From: JAWLBW01 sp041687475 | GTDB taxonomy: Bacteria; J088; JAWLBW01 | Assembly (NCBI GenBank): GCA_041687475.1 | Contig: JAWLBW010000234.1 | Location: 1 to 7,409, forward strand | Direction of reading: 5' to 3' | DNA length: 7,409 nt | Shown here: piece by piece, positions 1 to 7,261 of the stretch | How positions within the stretch are numbered: position 1 is the stretch's first letter | Layout of the letters: each line of letters begins with the position of its first letter | The notes under the pieces: generated by a model | The model's database searches: none | What the model was told of the DNA's origin: nothing | What the model saw: only the letters and a program-made list of their open reading frames with translations | Translations under genes and position numbers: made by a program

Positions 1-192
1 GGCGAGCAGGGCTGCCAGAAGCACGATTTCGACGATGAGGTATCCGTAGAAGCGCCGCATGAACGCGAGTACGGTATCGAAGGCCGAGCCGCCGGCGTAC
101 CCGGCAAGAGCGGTGGTCAGGTGCAGCACCAGAAACACGCTGAACACAAGTGCGCCGTATTTCTGCGCCTGATAAAGTCGGCGATTGGTCAT
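1..192 (-). CDS. Putative integral membrane protein, N-terminal 64 residues only
   Basis: This gene begins with ATG at 192 and runs off the left edge, so only the N-terminus is visible. The translation starts MTNRRLYQAQKYG and continues into a hydrophobic helix (about residues 13-31, containing His24). A short polar link with a Gly-Gly (34-35) follows, then an amphipathic Arg-Arg-Phe-Tyr-Gly-Tyr segment and a second helix (about 51-64). A histidine inside the first helix and a Tyr/Glu-bearing second helix are compatible with a small cytochrome-b-like membrane anchor, but I do not recognise a family and that is speculation. No clear Shine-Dalgarno precedes the ATG. It lies 66 nt downstream of the enoyl-reductase-like gene on the same strand and may be co-transcribed with it. 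The reading frame stays open throughout and gives a plausible membrane-protein profile, which is the main reason to call it. Confidence 0.6.
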   Translation of the reverse strand, partial: MTNRRLYQAQKYGALVFSVFLVLHLTTALAGYAGGSAFDTVLAFMRRFYGYLIVEIVLLAALLA

Positions 193-228
193 GTCGCACG
201 GTCGATGAGTCGAAAGTCCAAGACTATC

Positions 229-244
229 GCAGGCCGGGGCCTGC
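229..244 (-). other. GC-rich hairpin between the first two minus-strand genes
   Basis: GCAGGC (229-234) and GCCTGC (239-244) form a perfect 6-bp stem around a 4-nt loop, just after the stop of the enoyl-reductase-like gene. On the minus strand no T-run follows, so it is not a convincing intrinsic terminator. It could be an mRNA-stabilising or attenuating stem, or chance in GC-rich DNA. Confidence 0.3.
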
Positions 245-258
245 TTGCTGCCCGGTGG

Positions 259-1341
259 TCAGGCCAGGCGCCCCTCGATGTGCGCCGGTTCGCACGGGGT
301 TACCTCAACGCCGTCGATTCCGGCGGCAAAGGCTGCGCCGAAGGCTTTGGAAGGCGTCAGCGCTCCCTTGGATATGCCGCCCTCGAGTACCCGCCCGACG
401 GCTTCCAGCGCGGTGAGAACGGTCGTTTTGTAGCCTTCGGGACATCGCATGCGCATGGCGACGGCGCGGCCCTTGCCCGAGGCTTCGCCCCAGAGCAGAA
501 TGTGGCCCTGGTCGCGGGCGTGGGCGTCGGGCCCCGTGATCCGTTTTTCGACCTGCTTCTTGAAAAAATTCTGCACCGGTCGCAGGCCGAGCACGGGTCC
601 CAGGTAGCGGCTCAATTTCATCTGGCGTACCTGGGCGGGCCAGGTGCCCATGTAGAATTCGATGTCGGGAATGCCCGTCGAGTAATACGCCGTCGAAACG
701 TCGCCCCAGGGAATGGTGACGGCCAGCGAACTCTTGTCGGCCTGGAAAGGTATGTCGGCCACCTTCCAGGCCGAGGGTACGCGTTGCAGCCTGCCGTCGC
801 GACGAATGCAGCCGCCTTCGGCCAGGCCCTCGACCATGGTCTTGGCGGTACCGGGGCTGTAGCGGCCCTTGACCCACTTCATGGCCAGTTTCAGGGTATC
901 GGCGTCAGGGTGGGCTTCCTTGAGCATGGCCGCGAGGCAGTCGGAAGGCACTACGTCGAAGCCGACGCCCGGTATGGCCGTAATGCCGGCCGCCGCGATG
1001 GCCTCTGTTCGCCCGTGCACGGACTCGAAAACGCCGATTTCGCCGGTAATGTCGAGGTAGTCGGCGGCGACGGCCATGCATGCGTCGACCATGGGGCGGC
1101 TGGTTGCCGAGAACGGACCGGCACAGTGCAGTACCAGGGAAACCTCGGCAAGGCCGCGACGGACGGCTTCGACATTGTCGAGGTCGAAAACCCGCCAGGG
1201 CAGGCCCAGCGTCTCGGCCAGCTCGCGCACGGCTTTTTCGTTGCGGCCGGCCAATATGGGGGCGAGGCCGCGCCGGGTTGCTTCTTCGGCAATGAGGCGT
1301 CCGGTGTAACCGTTGGCGCCGTAGACCATCCACTGCTTCAT
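259..1341 (-). CDS. Saccharopine dehydrogenase-like / trans-acting enoyl reductase-family oxidoreductase
   Basis: A 360-residue soluble protein with an N-terminal Rossmann fold. It opens with a beta strand and the nucleotide-binding loop GANGYTG (residues 8-14), then the second-strand AGRN (31-34, Arg33 suited to the 2'-phosphate of NADP). This is the layout of the saccharopine dehydrogenase NADP-binding family and the related trans-acting enoyl reductases. The segments HCAGPF, DITGE and GVGFDVVPSD follow in the usual order, and the C-terminus has the family-like ...LTPSKAFGAAF...GVEVT ending. Members reduce lipid or polyketide intermediates, or are uncharacterised; the substrate cannot be read here. 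The ATG at 1341 is preferred because GGAG lies 9 nt upstream and the Rossmann motif begins at once. An in-frame GTG at 1371 would add 10 residues. The gene is preceded by its own intergenic region after a terminator, so it is probably the first gene of a unit with the partial membrane gene. Confidence 0.88.
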   Translation of the reverse strand: MKQWMVYGANGYTGRLIAEEATRRGLAPILAGRNEKAVRELAETLGLPWRVFDLDNVEAVRRGLAEVSLVLHCAGPFSATSRPMVDACMAVAADYLDITGEIGVFESVHGRTEAIAAAGITAIPGVGFDVVPSDCLAAMLKEAHPDADTLKLAMKWVKGRYSPGTAKTMVEGLAEGGCIRRDGRLQRVPSAWKVADIPFQADKSSLAVTIPWGDVSTAYYSTGIPDIEFYMGTWPAQVRQMKLSRYLGPVLGLRPVQNFFKKQVEKRITGPDAHARDQGHILLWGEASGKGRAVAMRMRCPEGYKTTVLTALEAVGRVLEGGISKGALTPSKAFGAAFAAGIDGVEVTPCEPAHIEGRLA

Positions 1342-1366
1342 GGGCGAAGGCTCCGCTTGAACGAGG

Positions 1367-1390
1367 GGCACAGAATGTTTTTATTGTGCC
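1367..1390. promoter_or_regulatory. 24-bp dyad, candidate operator upstream of the enoyl-reductase-like gene
   Basis: GGCACA (1367-1372) and TGTGCC (1385-1390) are perfect inverted repeats separated by 12 nt of A/T-rich sequence. They lie 25-49 bp upstream of the ATG at 1341. A second perfect palindrome, GCCACGTGGC (1388-1397), overlaps its outer arm. The geometry (6-12-6, AT-rich centre) is that of a dimeric regulator site, but no regulator is encoded nearby for it and the protein is unknown. An alternative reading is a hairpin in the 5' leader. Confidence 0.4.
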
Positions 1391-1410
1391 ACGTGGCGAT
1401 CGTGGTGCAA
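1382..1410 (-). promoter_or_regulatory. Weak candidate promoter for the enoyl-reductase-like gene
   Basis: On the minus strand TTGCAC (1410-1405) is a fair -35 box. The sequence 17-19 nt downstream is A/T-rich (ACAATAAA), giving only a poor -10 hexamer at ideal spacing and a better one (AATAAA) at 19 nt. It overlaps the dyad, as would be expected for a regulated promoter. The placement between an upstream terminator and this gene makes a promoter necessary somewhere here, but this exact choice is uncertain. Confidence 0.25.
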
Positions 1411-1465
1411 GACGGGCTGCCGGCTCTTTTTCGGTGAACCCCGGGCGACGGACAGGCAGAGGCGC

Positions 1466-1499
1466 AAAAAAAAAACGGCCTTCGTTTCCGAAGGCCGTT
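1466..1499 (-). terminator. Intrinsic terminator of the sulfur operon
   Basis: Read on the minus strand, an 11-bp perfect stem (1499-1489 pairing with 1484-1474; core ACGGCCTTCG) closes a 4-nt loop (1488-1485). It runs directly into ten T residues (1475-1466). It lies 47 nt after the stop codon of the small YeeE/YedE-type gene at 1546. The T-run exists only on the minus strand, so it terminates leftward transcription and insulates the enoyl-reductase-like gene from the sulfur operon. Confidence 0.93.
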
Positions 1500-1545
1500 C
1501 GTGGGGGCAGCAAGCTGCCCTCCTCCCCAGAGGCATGTTGCGTGC

Positions 1546-2007
1546 TCAGCGCGAGGCCGCGGCCTTTCCGCCGACGGGCGCCGTGTCCGAGCGCTTCGAC
1601 GAAAGGAACGCGAGTACCTTGTCGCCGATCTTCTTGTAAAGAATCGTACCGAGAAAAATGCCGGTAACCGTAAAGAGCGCCGTGAGCTTACCCTCGCCGA
1701 TCTGGCTCAGGGCGGTACCGGGGCAGGCGCCCGTGATGGCCCAGCCGGCGCCGAAAATGAGGCCGCCCCAGAGGTTGCCTGCGTGGCGCGGCTTGACCGA
1801 AATGTCGGCCGGGCCCAGCAGCGTACGCATGTTGAACTTGCGCACCAGAAAGAGTCCGACGCCGGCTACGAAGATGGCCGTGCCGATGACGCCCATGAGG
1901 TGCAGGTTCTCGAGCAGGAACATCTGCTCGATGAGGTCGTAGTTGGTGGCTCCCGACCGAGAAAGAACAAAGCCGAAAGCGAGGCCGAAAACAAGCATAC
2001 GAATCAT
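1546..2007 (-). CDS. YeeE/YedE-family transporter subunit, C-terminal half type (DUF6691-like)
   Basis: A 153-residue membrane protein with about four hydrophobic segments (roughly residues 4-16, 37-55, 77-97, 108-124) and a basic cytoplasmic-looking tail. The motif GACPGT (93-98, Cys95) after GLIFGAGWAITG is the signature of the second half of YeeE/YedE proteins. In the structurally characterised members, conserved cysteines line the thiosulfate path. Many bacteria encode the two halves as separate adjacent genes, and here the first half is fused to the preceding gene's transporter domain. The ATG at 2007 is well supported by AGGAG 7 nt upstream. The 26-nt gap after the upstream stop codon (2034) indicates one operon. 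The terminator follows shortly after the stop. The predicted role is to complete a thiosulfate or related sulfur-anion channel in the inner membrane. Family assignment is firm; substrate is inferred. Confidence 0.87.
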   Translation of the reverse strand: MIRMLVFGLAFGFVLSRSGATNYDLIEQMFLLENLHLMGVIGTAIFVAGVGLFLVRKFNMRTLLGPADISVKPRHAGNLWGGLIFGAGWAITGACPGTALSQIGEGKLTALFTVTGIFLGTILYKKIGDKVLAFLSSKRSDTAPVGGKAAASR

Positions 2008-2033
2008 GATAAATCTCCTGAAATGGCCTTGCC

Positions 2034-3293
2034 TTATCCGATCAGGACACGGTAGACGAGGTTGGTAACGACGAACCCTGCCGCCATGAAGCCGCCGGTG
2101 GCGATGAGCGACGAGGGCGCCAACAGCGCAACCCCCACGATGCTGTGCCCCGACGTGCAGCCCCCTGCAAGGCGGGCGCCGAAGCCGATCAGCACGCCAC
2201 CCAGGGTAAAGACCACGGCTTTCACGGCCACCGAGGCCGAAAGCATGGTATCGAACATACCCATGGCGAAGCTGGGCTCGAGGCCACCGGCCAGCATGGT
2301 AGCGATGGCGCCGCCGCCGATCATGCCGCCGATGAAGGGCAGGCGCCACGACTTACGGGCCTTGTCGTCGGTAACGGCGTTACAGGCATCCATGTACCCG
2401 GTCGATACGCCCAGGAGTTTGTTGGCGCCGAACAGAAAGGCAAGAACGAAACCGCCGATGGCGATGCCGCCGAGCCAGAAGGGCCAGGTTGCAGACGAAG
2501 CAAAGAAGTTTTGAATCATATCCATGGTAGATGCTGGCATTTGTTTATAGAGAAGGTAGAAGGCCATGACGAGCACGAAGAGGGCAAAGCCCTTGCGCAA
2601 CGTGTCCTGATTCAGACGACGACCGAGCATGGTACCGAGAAACGAGCCGGCAACCGCCGAGCCCGTAACCACCGCAGCCAGGTTGTAGTCGATTTCGACA
2701 TGGCTCACATAACCCCCGAAACCCGCAAAGGACTTCAGGGCAATGACCACGAGCGACGTGCCCACGGCCTGGTGCATGGGCAGCCCACCCATGAGGGCAA
2801 GCGCCGGCACCACGAGAAAACCGCCGCCGGCCCCGACGAGCCCTGTAACCACGCCGACGACAACGCCCTCGAGTAGAATCTTGCCGATGGGCAGTTCCTT
2901 TTCTTCACCGCCGGCTTCGGCGACCGCTTTCGAGCGGCCCTTCCACATGGCGGCTGCCGTGGCGATCATGATGACGGCAAAAAGGATGAGCAGAATGGAA
3001 GCCGGAATGTACCGGGCGACCATTCCGCCCCCGAACGCGCCGGCCATGCCGGCGCCGCTGAATATCAGGGCGATTTTCCATTTCACGTTGCCGGCGCGGG
3101 CGTGTTGAACGCCGGCGACCAGGCTGGTAATGGCGACAACCAGCAGCGAGGTCGCAATGGCGGCCTTCTCTTCGACGCCGAGGGCGTAAATGAGAATGGG
3201 CACCGTGAGAATGGAACCGCCCCCGCCGAGCAGGCCAAGCGAGAGGCCAATCAACAGAGACAGTCCGATAGCTAAAATCATTCCTTCACTCAC
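2034..3293 (-). CDS. Fused TauE/SafE-type sulfite exporter domain plus YeeE/YedE N-terminal half
   Basis: A 419-residue polytopic membrane protein made of two recognisable transporter modules. Residues about 5-250 form a full-length TauE/SafE (TSUP, DUF81) domain with its internal duplication: LGLLGGGGSILTVPIL near 19-34 and TGLVGAGGGFLVVPAL near 150-165. Residues about 265-419 form a YeeE/YedE first half, with LLGVSTGYMDACN (293-305, Cys304) and the signature ARLAGGCTSGHS (373-384, Cys379). The known families export sulfite or sulfonate-derived anions (TauE/SafE) and import thiosulfate (YeeE). The downstream gene supplies the missing YeeE second half. Position after a persulfide dioxygenase-rhodanese supports a role in sulfite/thiosulfate traffic. 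The start is uncertain: GTG at 3293 has no clear Shine-Dalgarno, and ATG at 3281 has GAAGGA directly abutting it. The frame is uninterrupted across the junction, so this is a fusion rather than two genes. Confidence 0.88.
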   Translation of the reverse strand: MSEGMILAIGLSLLIGLSLGLLGGGGSILTVPILIYALGVEEKAAIATSLLVVAITSLVAGVQHARAGNVKWKIALIFSGAGMAGAFGGGMVARYIPASILLILFAVIMIATAAAMWKGRSKAVAEAGGEEKELPIGKILLEGVVVGVVTGLVGAGGGFLVVPALALMGGLPMHQAVGTSLVVIALKSFAGFGGYVSHVEIDYNLAAVVTGSAVAGSFLGTMLGRRLNQDTLRKGFALFVLVMAFYLLYKQMPASTMDMIQNFFASSATWPFWLGGIAIGGFVLAFLFGANKLLGVSTGYMDACNAVTDDKARKSWRLPFIGGMIGGGAIATMLAGGLEPSFAMGMFDTMLSASVAVKAVVFTLGGVLIGFGARLAGGCTSGHSIVGVALLAPSSLIATGGFMAAGFVVTNLVYRVLIG

Positions 3294-3345
3294 ACCAGAG
3301 GTTTACAAGACTACTGCACATGCATTTCAAGAGGGCCGAACGGCG

Positions 3346-3368
3346 GCGGGGCCCCGCAGGGCCCCGCA
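3346..3368 (-). repeat. Intercistronic hairpin formed by a tandem 10-bp duplication
   Basis: GGGCCCCGCA occurs twice in a row (3349-3358 and 3359-3368). The duplication creates a perfect 9-bp stem, GCGGGGCCC (3346-3354) with GGGCCCCGC (3359-3367), around a 4-nt loop, in the 85-nt gap between the dioxygenase gene and the transporter gene. No T-run follows on the minus strand, so full termination is unlikely. Such a stem could protect the upstream mRNA end or lower downstream expression. Confidence 0.55.
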
Positions 3369-3378
3369 ACCGGAGAAC

Positions 3379-4455
3379 TCAGGCGGCGGTTCGTGCAACC
3401 GGCAGCTTTTTCTCGTTCCAGAGCAGCATGCCGCCCGCCATGGACGCGACCTTGTGAAAGCCCATCTGTTCGAGCAGCAGGGCGGCTCGGCCCGAGCGAC
3501 CGCCCGAGCGGCAGATGACCACCACAGGCTGCGTCAGGTCCCACGTCTGCGCCGCGTGCTGTACCGTATCGAGGGGTACCAGCTCGGCACCGGCGATGTG
3601 GCCGAGTTCGCCTGCGTACTCATGGGTTTCGCGTACGTCGACCATGCGGTACTTGGCGCCGCTTTCGGCAACCCAGTCGGGCGTGACTTCGGGAATGCCG
3701 GTGGCGGTGCGATAGACCGGGGCCCAGTCATCGGCAGGCGCCGTACCCTGTACGACCTCGCCTTCGGAAAGACCGCAGTGCAGGTTGGCCGGCACAGCTA
3801 CATCGATTTTCTTGGGGCGCGGCAGCTTCAGGTTATTCATGATCTGCGCGAAGTCGTCGCGAGTCTTGCCGTGGCCCAGGCGCGGGTTGTACGCCTTTTC
3901 TTCGGCAACCGTCGATACCGTGCGGCCGTTGTAGTCGTGGCCGGGGTATACAAGGCAGTTGTCGGGCAGCGTGAAGATCTTTTCGTAAACCGAGTCGTAC
4001 ATCTTGTTCGGGTCGCCCTGCTGGAAGTCGGTACGTCCGCAGCCGCGAATGAACAGCGTGTCGCCGGTGAAGGCCATGGTCTGGTCGCTCAGCACGTAGG
4101 TAATGTCGCCGTCGGTGTGGCCCGGGGTCGAACGAACTTCAAGCGCGTAGTGACCGAAGTTGATGGTGTCGCCGTCGTCGACGAGTACGTCGGGGCAGGT
4201 GGCGCCACCGAACTTCGACACCACCGTCTTGGCGCCGGTGCGCTGGCGCAGCAGGCCGGCGCCGGTCACGTGGTCGGCGTGCACGTGGGTCTCGAGCGCG
4301 AACTTGAGCTTCAGGCCCAGTTCGTCGAGCATCTTCATGTCGCGGTCGACACGTTCCTTCACCGAGTCAATGATGACGGCTTCGCGGGTCTGCTCGTCGC
4401 CGAGAATGTAGGTGTAGGTCCAGGTTTCTTCGTCGAACAGTTGGCGGAAAATCAT
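3379..4455 (-). CDS. Persulfide dioxygenase-rhodanese fusion (ETHE1-like, PRF type)
   Basis: A 358-residue cytoplasmic enzyme with two domains. Residues 1 to about 240 form a metallo-beta-lactamase fold of the ETHE1/Blh persulfide dioxygenase group: MIFRQLFDEET start, THVHADH (56-62), PGHTDGD (111-117), GDTLFIRGCGRTDFQQGD (131-148) and PGHDY (171-175). His57, His113 and Asp132 correspond to the mononuclear-iron triad. Residues about 255-358 form a rhodanese domain with active-site loop CRSGGRSGRA (Cys315). Known fusions couple oxidation of glutathione persulfide to sulfite with sulfur transfer between thiosulfate and glutathione. The start at 4455 is chosen because GGAG lies 5 nt upstream and homologues begin with MIFRQLF. 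A longer reading from a TTG at 4524 would put the start upstream of the proximal sigma-54 promoter and is rejected. It is the first gene of the leftward operon and divergent from a sigma-54 activator. Confidence 0.95.
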   Translation of the reverse strand: MIFRQLFDEETWTYTYILGDEQTREAVIIDSVKERVDRDMKMLDELGLKLKFALETHVHADHVTGAGLLRQRTGAKTVVSKFGGATCPDVLVDDGDTINFGHYALEVRSTPGHTDGDITYVLSDQTMAFTGDTLFIRGCGRTDFQQGDPNKMYDSVYEKIFTLPDNCLVYPGHDYNGRTVSTVAEEKAYNPRLGHGKTRDDFAQIMNNLKLPRPKKIDVAVPANLHCGLSEGEVVQGTAPADDWAPVYRTATGIPEVTPDWVAESGAKYRMVDVRETHEYAGELGHIAGAELVPLDTVQHAAQTWDLTQPVVVICRSGGRSGRAALLLEQMGFHKVASMAGGMLLWNEKKLPVARTAA

Positions 4456-4495
4456 GTCGTCTCCATGCAGTTTGTAGATTCTGTTCTTTCCGTGA

Positions 4496-4511
4496 AGCAA
4501 TTCGTGTGCCA
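4496..4511 (-). promoter_or_regulatory. Sigma-54 promoter P1 of the sulfur operon
   Basis: The minus-strand sequence TGGCACACGAATTGCT matches the sigma-54 consensus TGGCACRNNNNTTGCW at every defined position, with -24 GG and -12 GC correctly spaced. Transcription would start near 4486, leaving a leader of about 30 nt that contains the GGAG ribosome site of the dioxygenase gene. The divergent gene encodes a sigma-54 activator, which strongly supports function. Confidence 0.88.
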
Positions 4512-4558
4512 ATTCGTCTTTCAATCAGGCGACGCGACGCTCCGTTGCTCTTTCCTTA

Positions 4559-4574
4559 TGCAGATGCCGTGCCA
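4559..4574 (-). promoter_or_regulatory. Second, upstream sigma-54 promoter-like site P2
   Basis: The minus-strand sequence TGGCACGGCATCTGCA differs from the sigma-54 consensus only at the first T of TTGC. It lies exactly 63 bp upstream of P1 on the same strand, about six helical turns. A start near 4549 would give a leader of roughly 94 nt. It could be a second active promoter, a non-productive sigma-54 holoenzyme binding site, or a remnant of duplication. Confidence 0.55.
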
Positions 4575-4626
4575 ACTTCATCTTCTGCTCTGAAAACAGA
4601 CTCCTACGAGGGTGGTCGCAAGGATC

Positions 4627-4642
4627 GGGGGCCATGCTTGCA
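4627..4642 (+). promoter_or_regulatory. Weak sigma-54-like site facing the activator gene
   Basis: GGGGGCCATGCTTGCA has the -24 GG and -12 TTGCA at the right 10-nt separation but a poor -24 element. It would start transcription near 4653, just before the TGAAAC array and about 70 nt ahead of the activator ATG. It could mean positive autoregulation. I found no good sigma-70 promoter in the same stretch either, so the activator's promoter is unresolved. Confidence 0.22.
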
Positions 4643-4659
4643 TTTCAGAAATCTGATAG

Positions 4660-4683
4660 AGTGAAACACGTAAATGTTTCACT
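4660..4683. promoter_or_regulatory. 24-bp perfect-arm dyad, candidate enhancer (UAS) for the activator
   Basis: AGTGAAACA (4660-4668) and TGTTTCACT (4675-4683) are perfect 9-bp inverted repeats around CGTAAA. The centre lies about 185 bp upstream of the predicted P1 start and about 120 bp upstream of the P2 start, in the normal range for sigma-54 enhancers. It is next to the gene for a Fis-type-HTH activator that must have such a site. The assignment of that protein to this dyad is inference. Confidence 0.72.
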
Positions 4684-4722
4684 GAACCAAACCACGTGAA
4701 ACGTTGAAACATTGGTTGAAAC

Positions 4723-4729
<7 letters not shown>
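4662..4729. repeat. Array of TGAAAC boxes running into the activator start codon
   Basis: TGAAAC occurs on the plus strand at 4662, 4697, 4705, 4717 and 4724, and inverted as GTTTCA at 4676, with a degenerate TGAACC at 4683. The 10-mer GTTGAAACAT repeats at 4703 and 4715 with 12-bp period. The last box overlaps the ATG at 4723. The cluster extends the upstream dyad and looks like multiple half-sites for the same protein. Occupancy at the start codon could repress the activator's own expression. Confidence 0.6.
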
Positions 4730-6162
<1,433 letters not shown>

Positions 6163-6193
6163 GTCGGCTGCCCGAACCCAAACGAACGATTTC

Positions 6194-7057
6194 ATGTCCC
6201 AAGTGCGCCATACGTCTCCACCGAAGAACAGCATGGCCAGGCGGTACCGCCATGCCAAGGCGTGGACCCGCTATTTCATCGTCGGCACCCATACCCTGCT
6301 GGGCCAGCTCTTCGATGTCTTCGTTACCGTACTGATCATTCTGGGTGTGGGCGCGCTCATTCTCGAAACGGTGCCCGAGGTTCGCGAAGACTGGTTGACC
6401 GAGCTGCGGGCGCTCGAGACCTTCGTCGGCATCAGCTTCAGCATCGAGTATCTTCTGCGTGTGTGGACGGCACCCCGCCGCCTGCGTTACATATTCAGTT
6501 TCTGGGGCATCATCGACTTCATGGCGATTTTTCCCTTTCTCTTTCCGGGCGTCGGCATTGCCTGGTTGCGACTGTTCCGCATTCTGCGCATCTTCAGTAT
6601 TCTCAAAATCGCCCGCTACACGGCCGCCTCGCGAGTGCTGCTCATCAGCCTGAAGGAAAGCCGCAGCAAGATCGGCATCTTTCTGCTGAGTGTAGTGCTC
6701 ATCGTGCTCATGGTCAGTTTCGTGTTGCATGGTATCGAGCCCGATACCTTTCCGACGGTACCGCACGCCGTGTGGTGGTCGATTGTGACCATCAGCACCG
6801 TGGGCTACGGCGACTACGTCCCTGCAACGCCCTTGGGAAAGACGGTGGCGGCAATGCTGATGATTACCGCCTACGGTATCATTGCGGTGCCCACAGGCAT
6901 CGTGGCAGCCGAATACAGCGCCGCGCTCCAGGGGCAGACCCCGCCCCCCAACTTGGCCTGCGGCACCTGCGGGTTTCGCAGCGCCGATCCGGCCGCGCGC
7001 TTCTGCTCGCGCTGCGGCAACCCTCGGGAAGAGCACTCTGCCGGGCAGGCATCCTGA
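6194..7057 (+). CDS. Voltage-gated potassium channel with C-terminal zinc ribbon
   Basis: A 287-residue six-helix channel subunit that would form tetramers in the inner membrane. S1 is about 38-59, S2 72-91, S3 99-118. S4 is 123-141, with basic residues spaced roughly every third position (R126, R129, R132, K138, R141), which marks a voltage sensor. S5 is about 160-180, then the pore helix and K+ selectivity filter TVGYGD (202-207), and S6 215-240. After S6 a short Pro-rich linker leads to CGTCG (256-260) and CSRCGNP (271-277), a four-cysteine zinc ribbon where bacterial channels more often have an RCK domain or nothing. The start at 6194 lacks a strong ribosome site; ATG 6233 (MARRYRHAKAW) is a plausible alternative that removes 13 residues. 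It follows the activator gene by 31 nt on the same strand and may be co-transcribed, but a functional link to sulfur metabolism is not evident. Confidence 0.93.
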   Translation: MSQVRHTSPPKNSMARRYRHAKAWTRYFIVGTHTLLGQLFDVFVTVLIILGVGALILETVPEVREDWLTELRALETFVGISFSIEYLLRVWTAPRRLRYIFSFWGIIDFMAIFPFLFPGVGIAWLRLFRILRIFSILKIARYTAASRVLLISLKESRSKIGIFLLSVVLIVLMVSFVLHGIEPDTFPTVPHAVWWSIVTISTVGYGDYVPATPLGKTVAAMLMITAYGIIAVPTGIVAAEYSAALQGQTPPPNLACGTCGFRSADPAARFCSRCGNPREEHSAGQAS

Positions 7058-7121
7058 TTTTCCCCTCAGCCTTTCCGCGCGTCACTCGCAACGAGCCCCC
7101 ACAACCGCGAATCGATCACCC

Positions 7122-7146
7122 AGAGCCGGCTGAAAGTCGGCGGACC
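7122..7146 (+). repeat. REP-like hairpin repeat, copy 1
   Basis: A 25-nt element with core GCCGGC-TGAAA-GTCGGC (7125-7141). It is identical to copy 2 except for one base in the 3' arm, where T replaces C and leaves a G-U pair in RNA. It lies 64 nt after the channel stop codon. It resembles repetitive extragenic palindromes and could also slow transcription or protect the mRNA end. Confidence 0.7.
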
Positions 7147-7195
7147 AGGAATTACGGCCGGGCCGCACGGGCATAGCCTGCTTCAACCGTGCGCA

Positions 7196-7220
7196 AGAGC
7201 CGGCTGAAAGCCGGCGGACC
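7196..7220 (+). repeat. REP-like hairpin repeat, copy 2
   Basis: The second 25-nt copy lies 74 bp downstream in direct orientation, with a perfect stem GCCGGC-TGAAA-GCCGGC (7199-7215). It ends 12 bp before the -35 box of the right-hand promoter. Two near-identical copies in an otherwise unconstrained gap point to a genome-wide repeat family. Confidence 0.7.
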
Positions 7221-7232
7221 GGGCCTGCTTGT

Positions 7233-7261
7233 TTGCGCTCACACCATGCGCTGCCTATACT
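7233..7261 (+). promoter_or_regulatory. Sigma-70-type promoter for the right-hand gene
   Basis: TTGCGC (7233-7238) and TATACT (7256-7261) are separated by the ideal 17 bp. Transcription would start near 7268, giving a leader of about 98 nt before the ATG at 7366. Confidence 0.62.

Noticed and set aside
121..1437. Long plus-strand open frame (438 aa) opposite the enoyl-reductase-like gene
   Set aside because: It shows no recognisable domain and is rich in Gly/Arg/His typical of antisense frames in GC-rich genes. The minus-strand frame has the Rossmann motif, a ribosome site and family-like ending.
1546..2349. Extended version of the small YeeE gene reaching back to 2349
   Set aside because: The first 114 residues are an out-of-frame reading of the upstream transporter gene. 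The ATG at 2007 has an AGGAG ribosome site and begins the membrane protein.
1501..2876. Plus-strand open frames (1501-2055, 2145-2876) opposite the transporter genes
   Set aside because: They have low-complexity charged compositions mirroring hydrophobic codons on the other strand; no domains and no ribosome sites were seen.
4456..4524. N-terminal extension of the dioxygenase to a TTG start at 4524
   Set aside because: It would start upstream of the perfect sigma-54 promoter, has no ribosome site, and homologues begin at MIFRQLF, which has a good GGAG at 4455.
3190..4593. Long plus-strand open frame (467 aa) opposite the dioxygenase-rhodanese
   Set aside because: It is a shadow: the minus strand carries the full set of ETHE1 and rhodanese motifs, and the plus frame crosses the intergenic region and the sigma-54 promoters.
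6262..7176. Plus-strand 304-aa frame overlapping the channel gene in another frame
   Set aside because: The channel frame has the S4 charges and the TVGYGD filter; the overlapping frame is Arg/His-rich without hydrophobic segments.
7196..7220. Second hairpin repeat as an intrinsic terminator of the channel gene
   Set aside because: No T-run follows on either strand, and the same element occurs twice in direct orientation, which fits a repeat family better.
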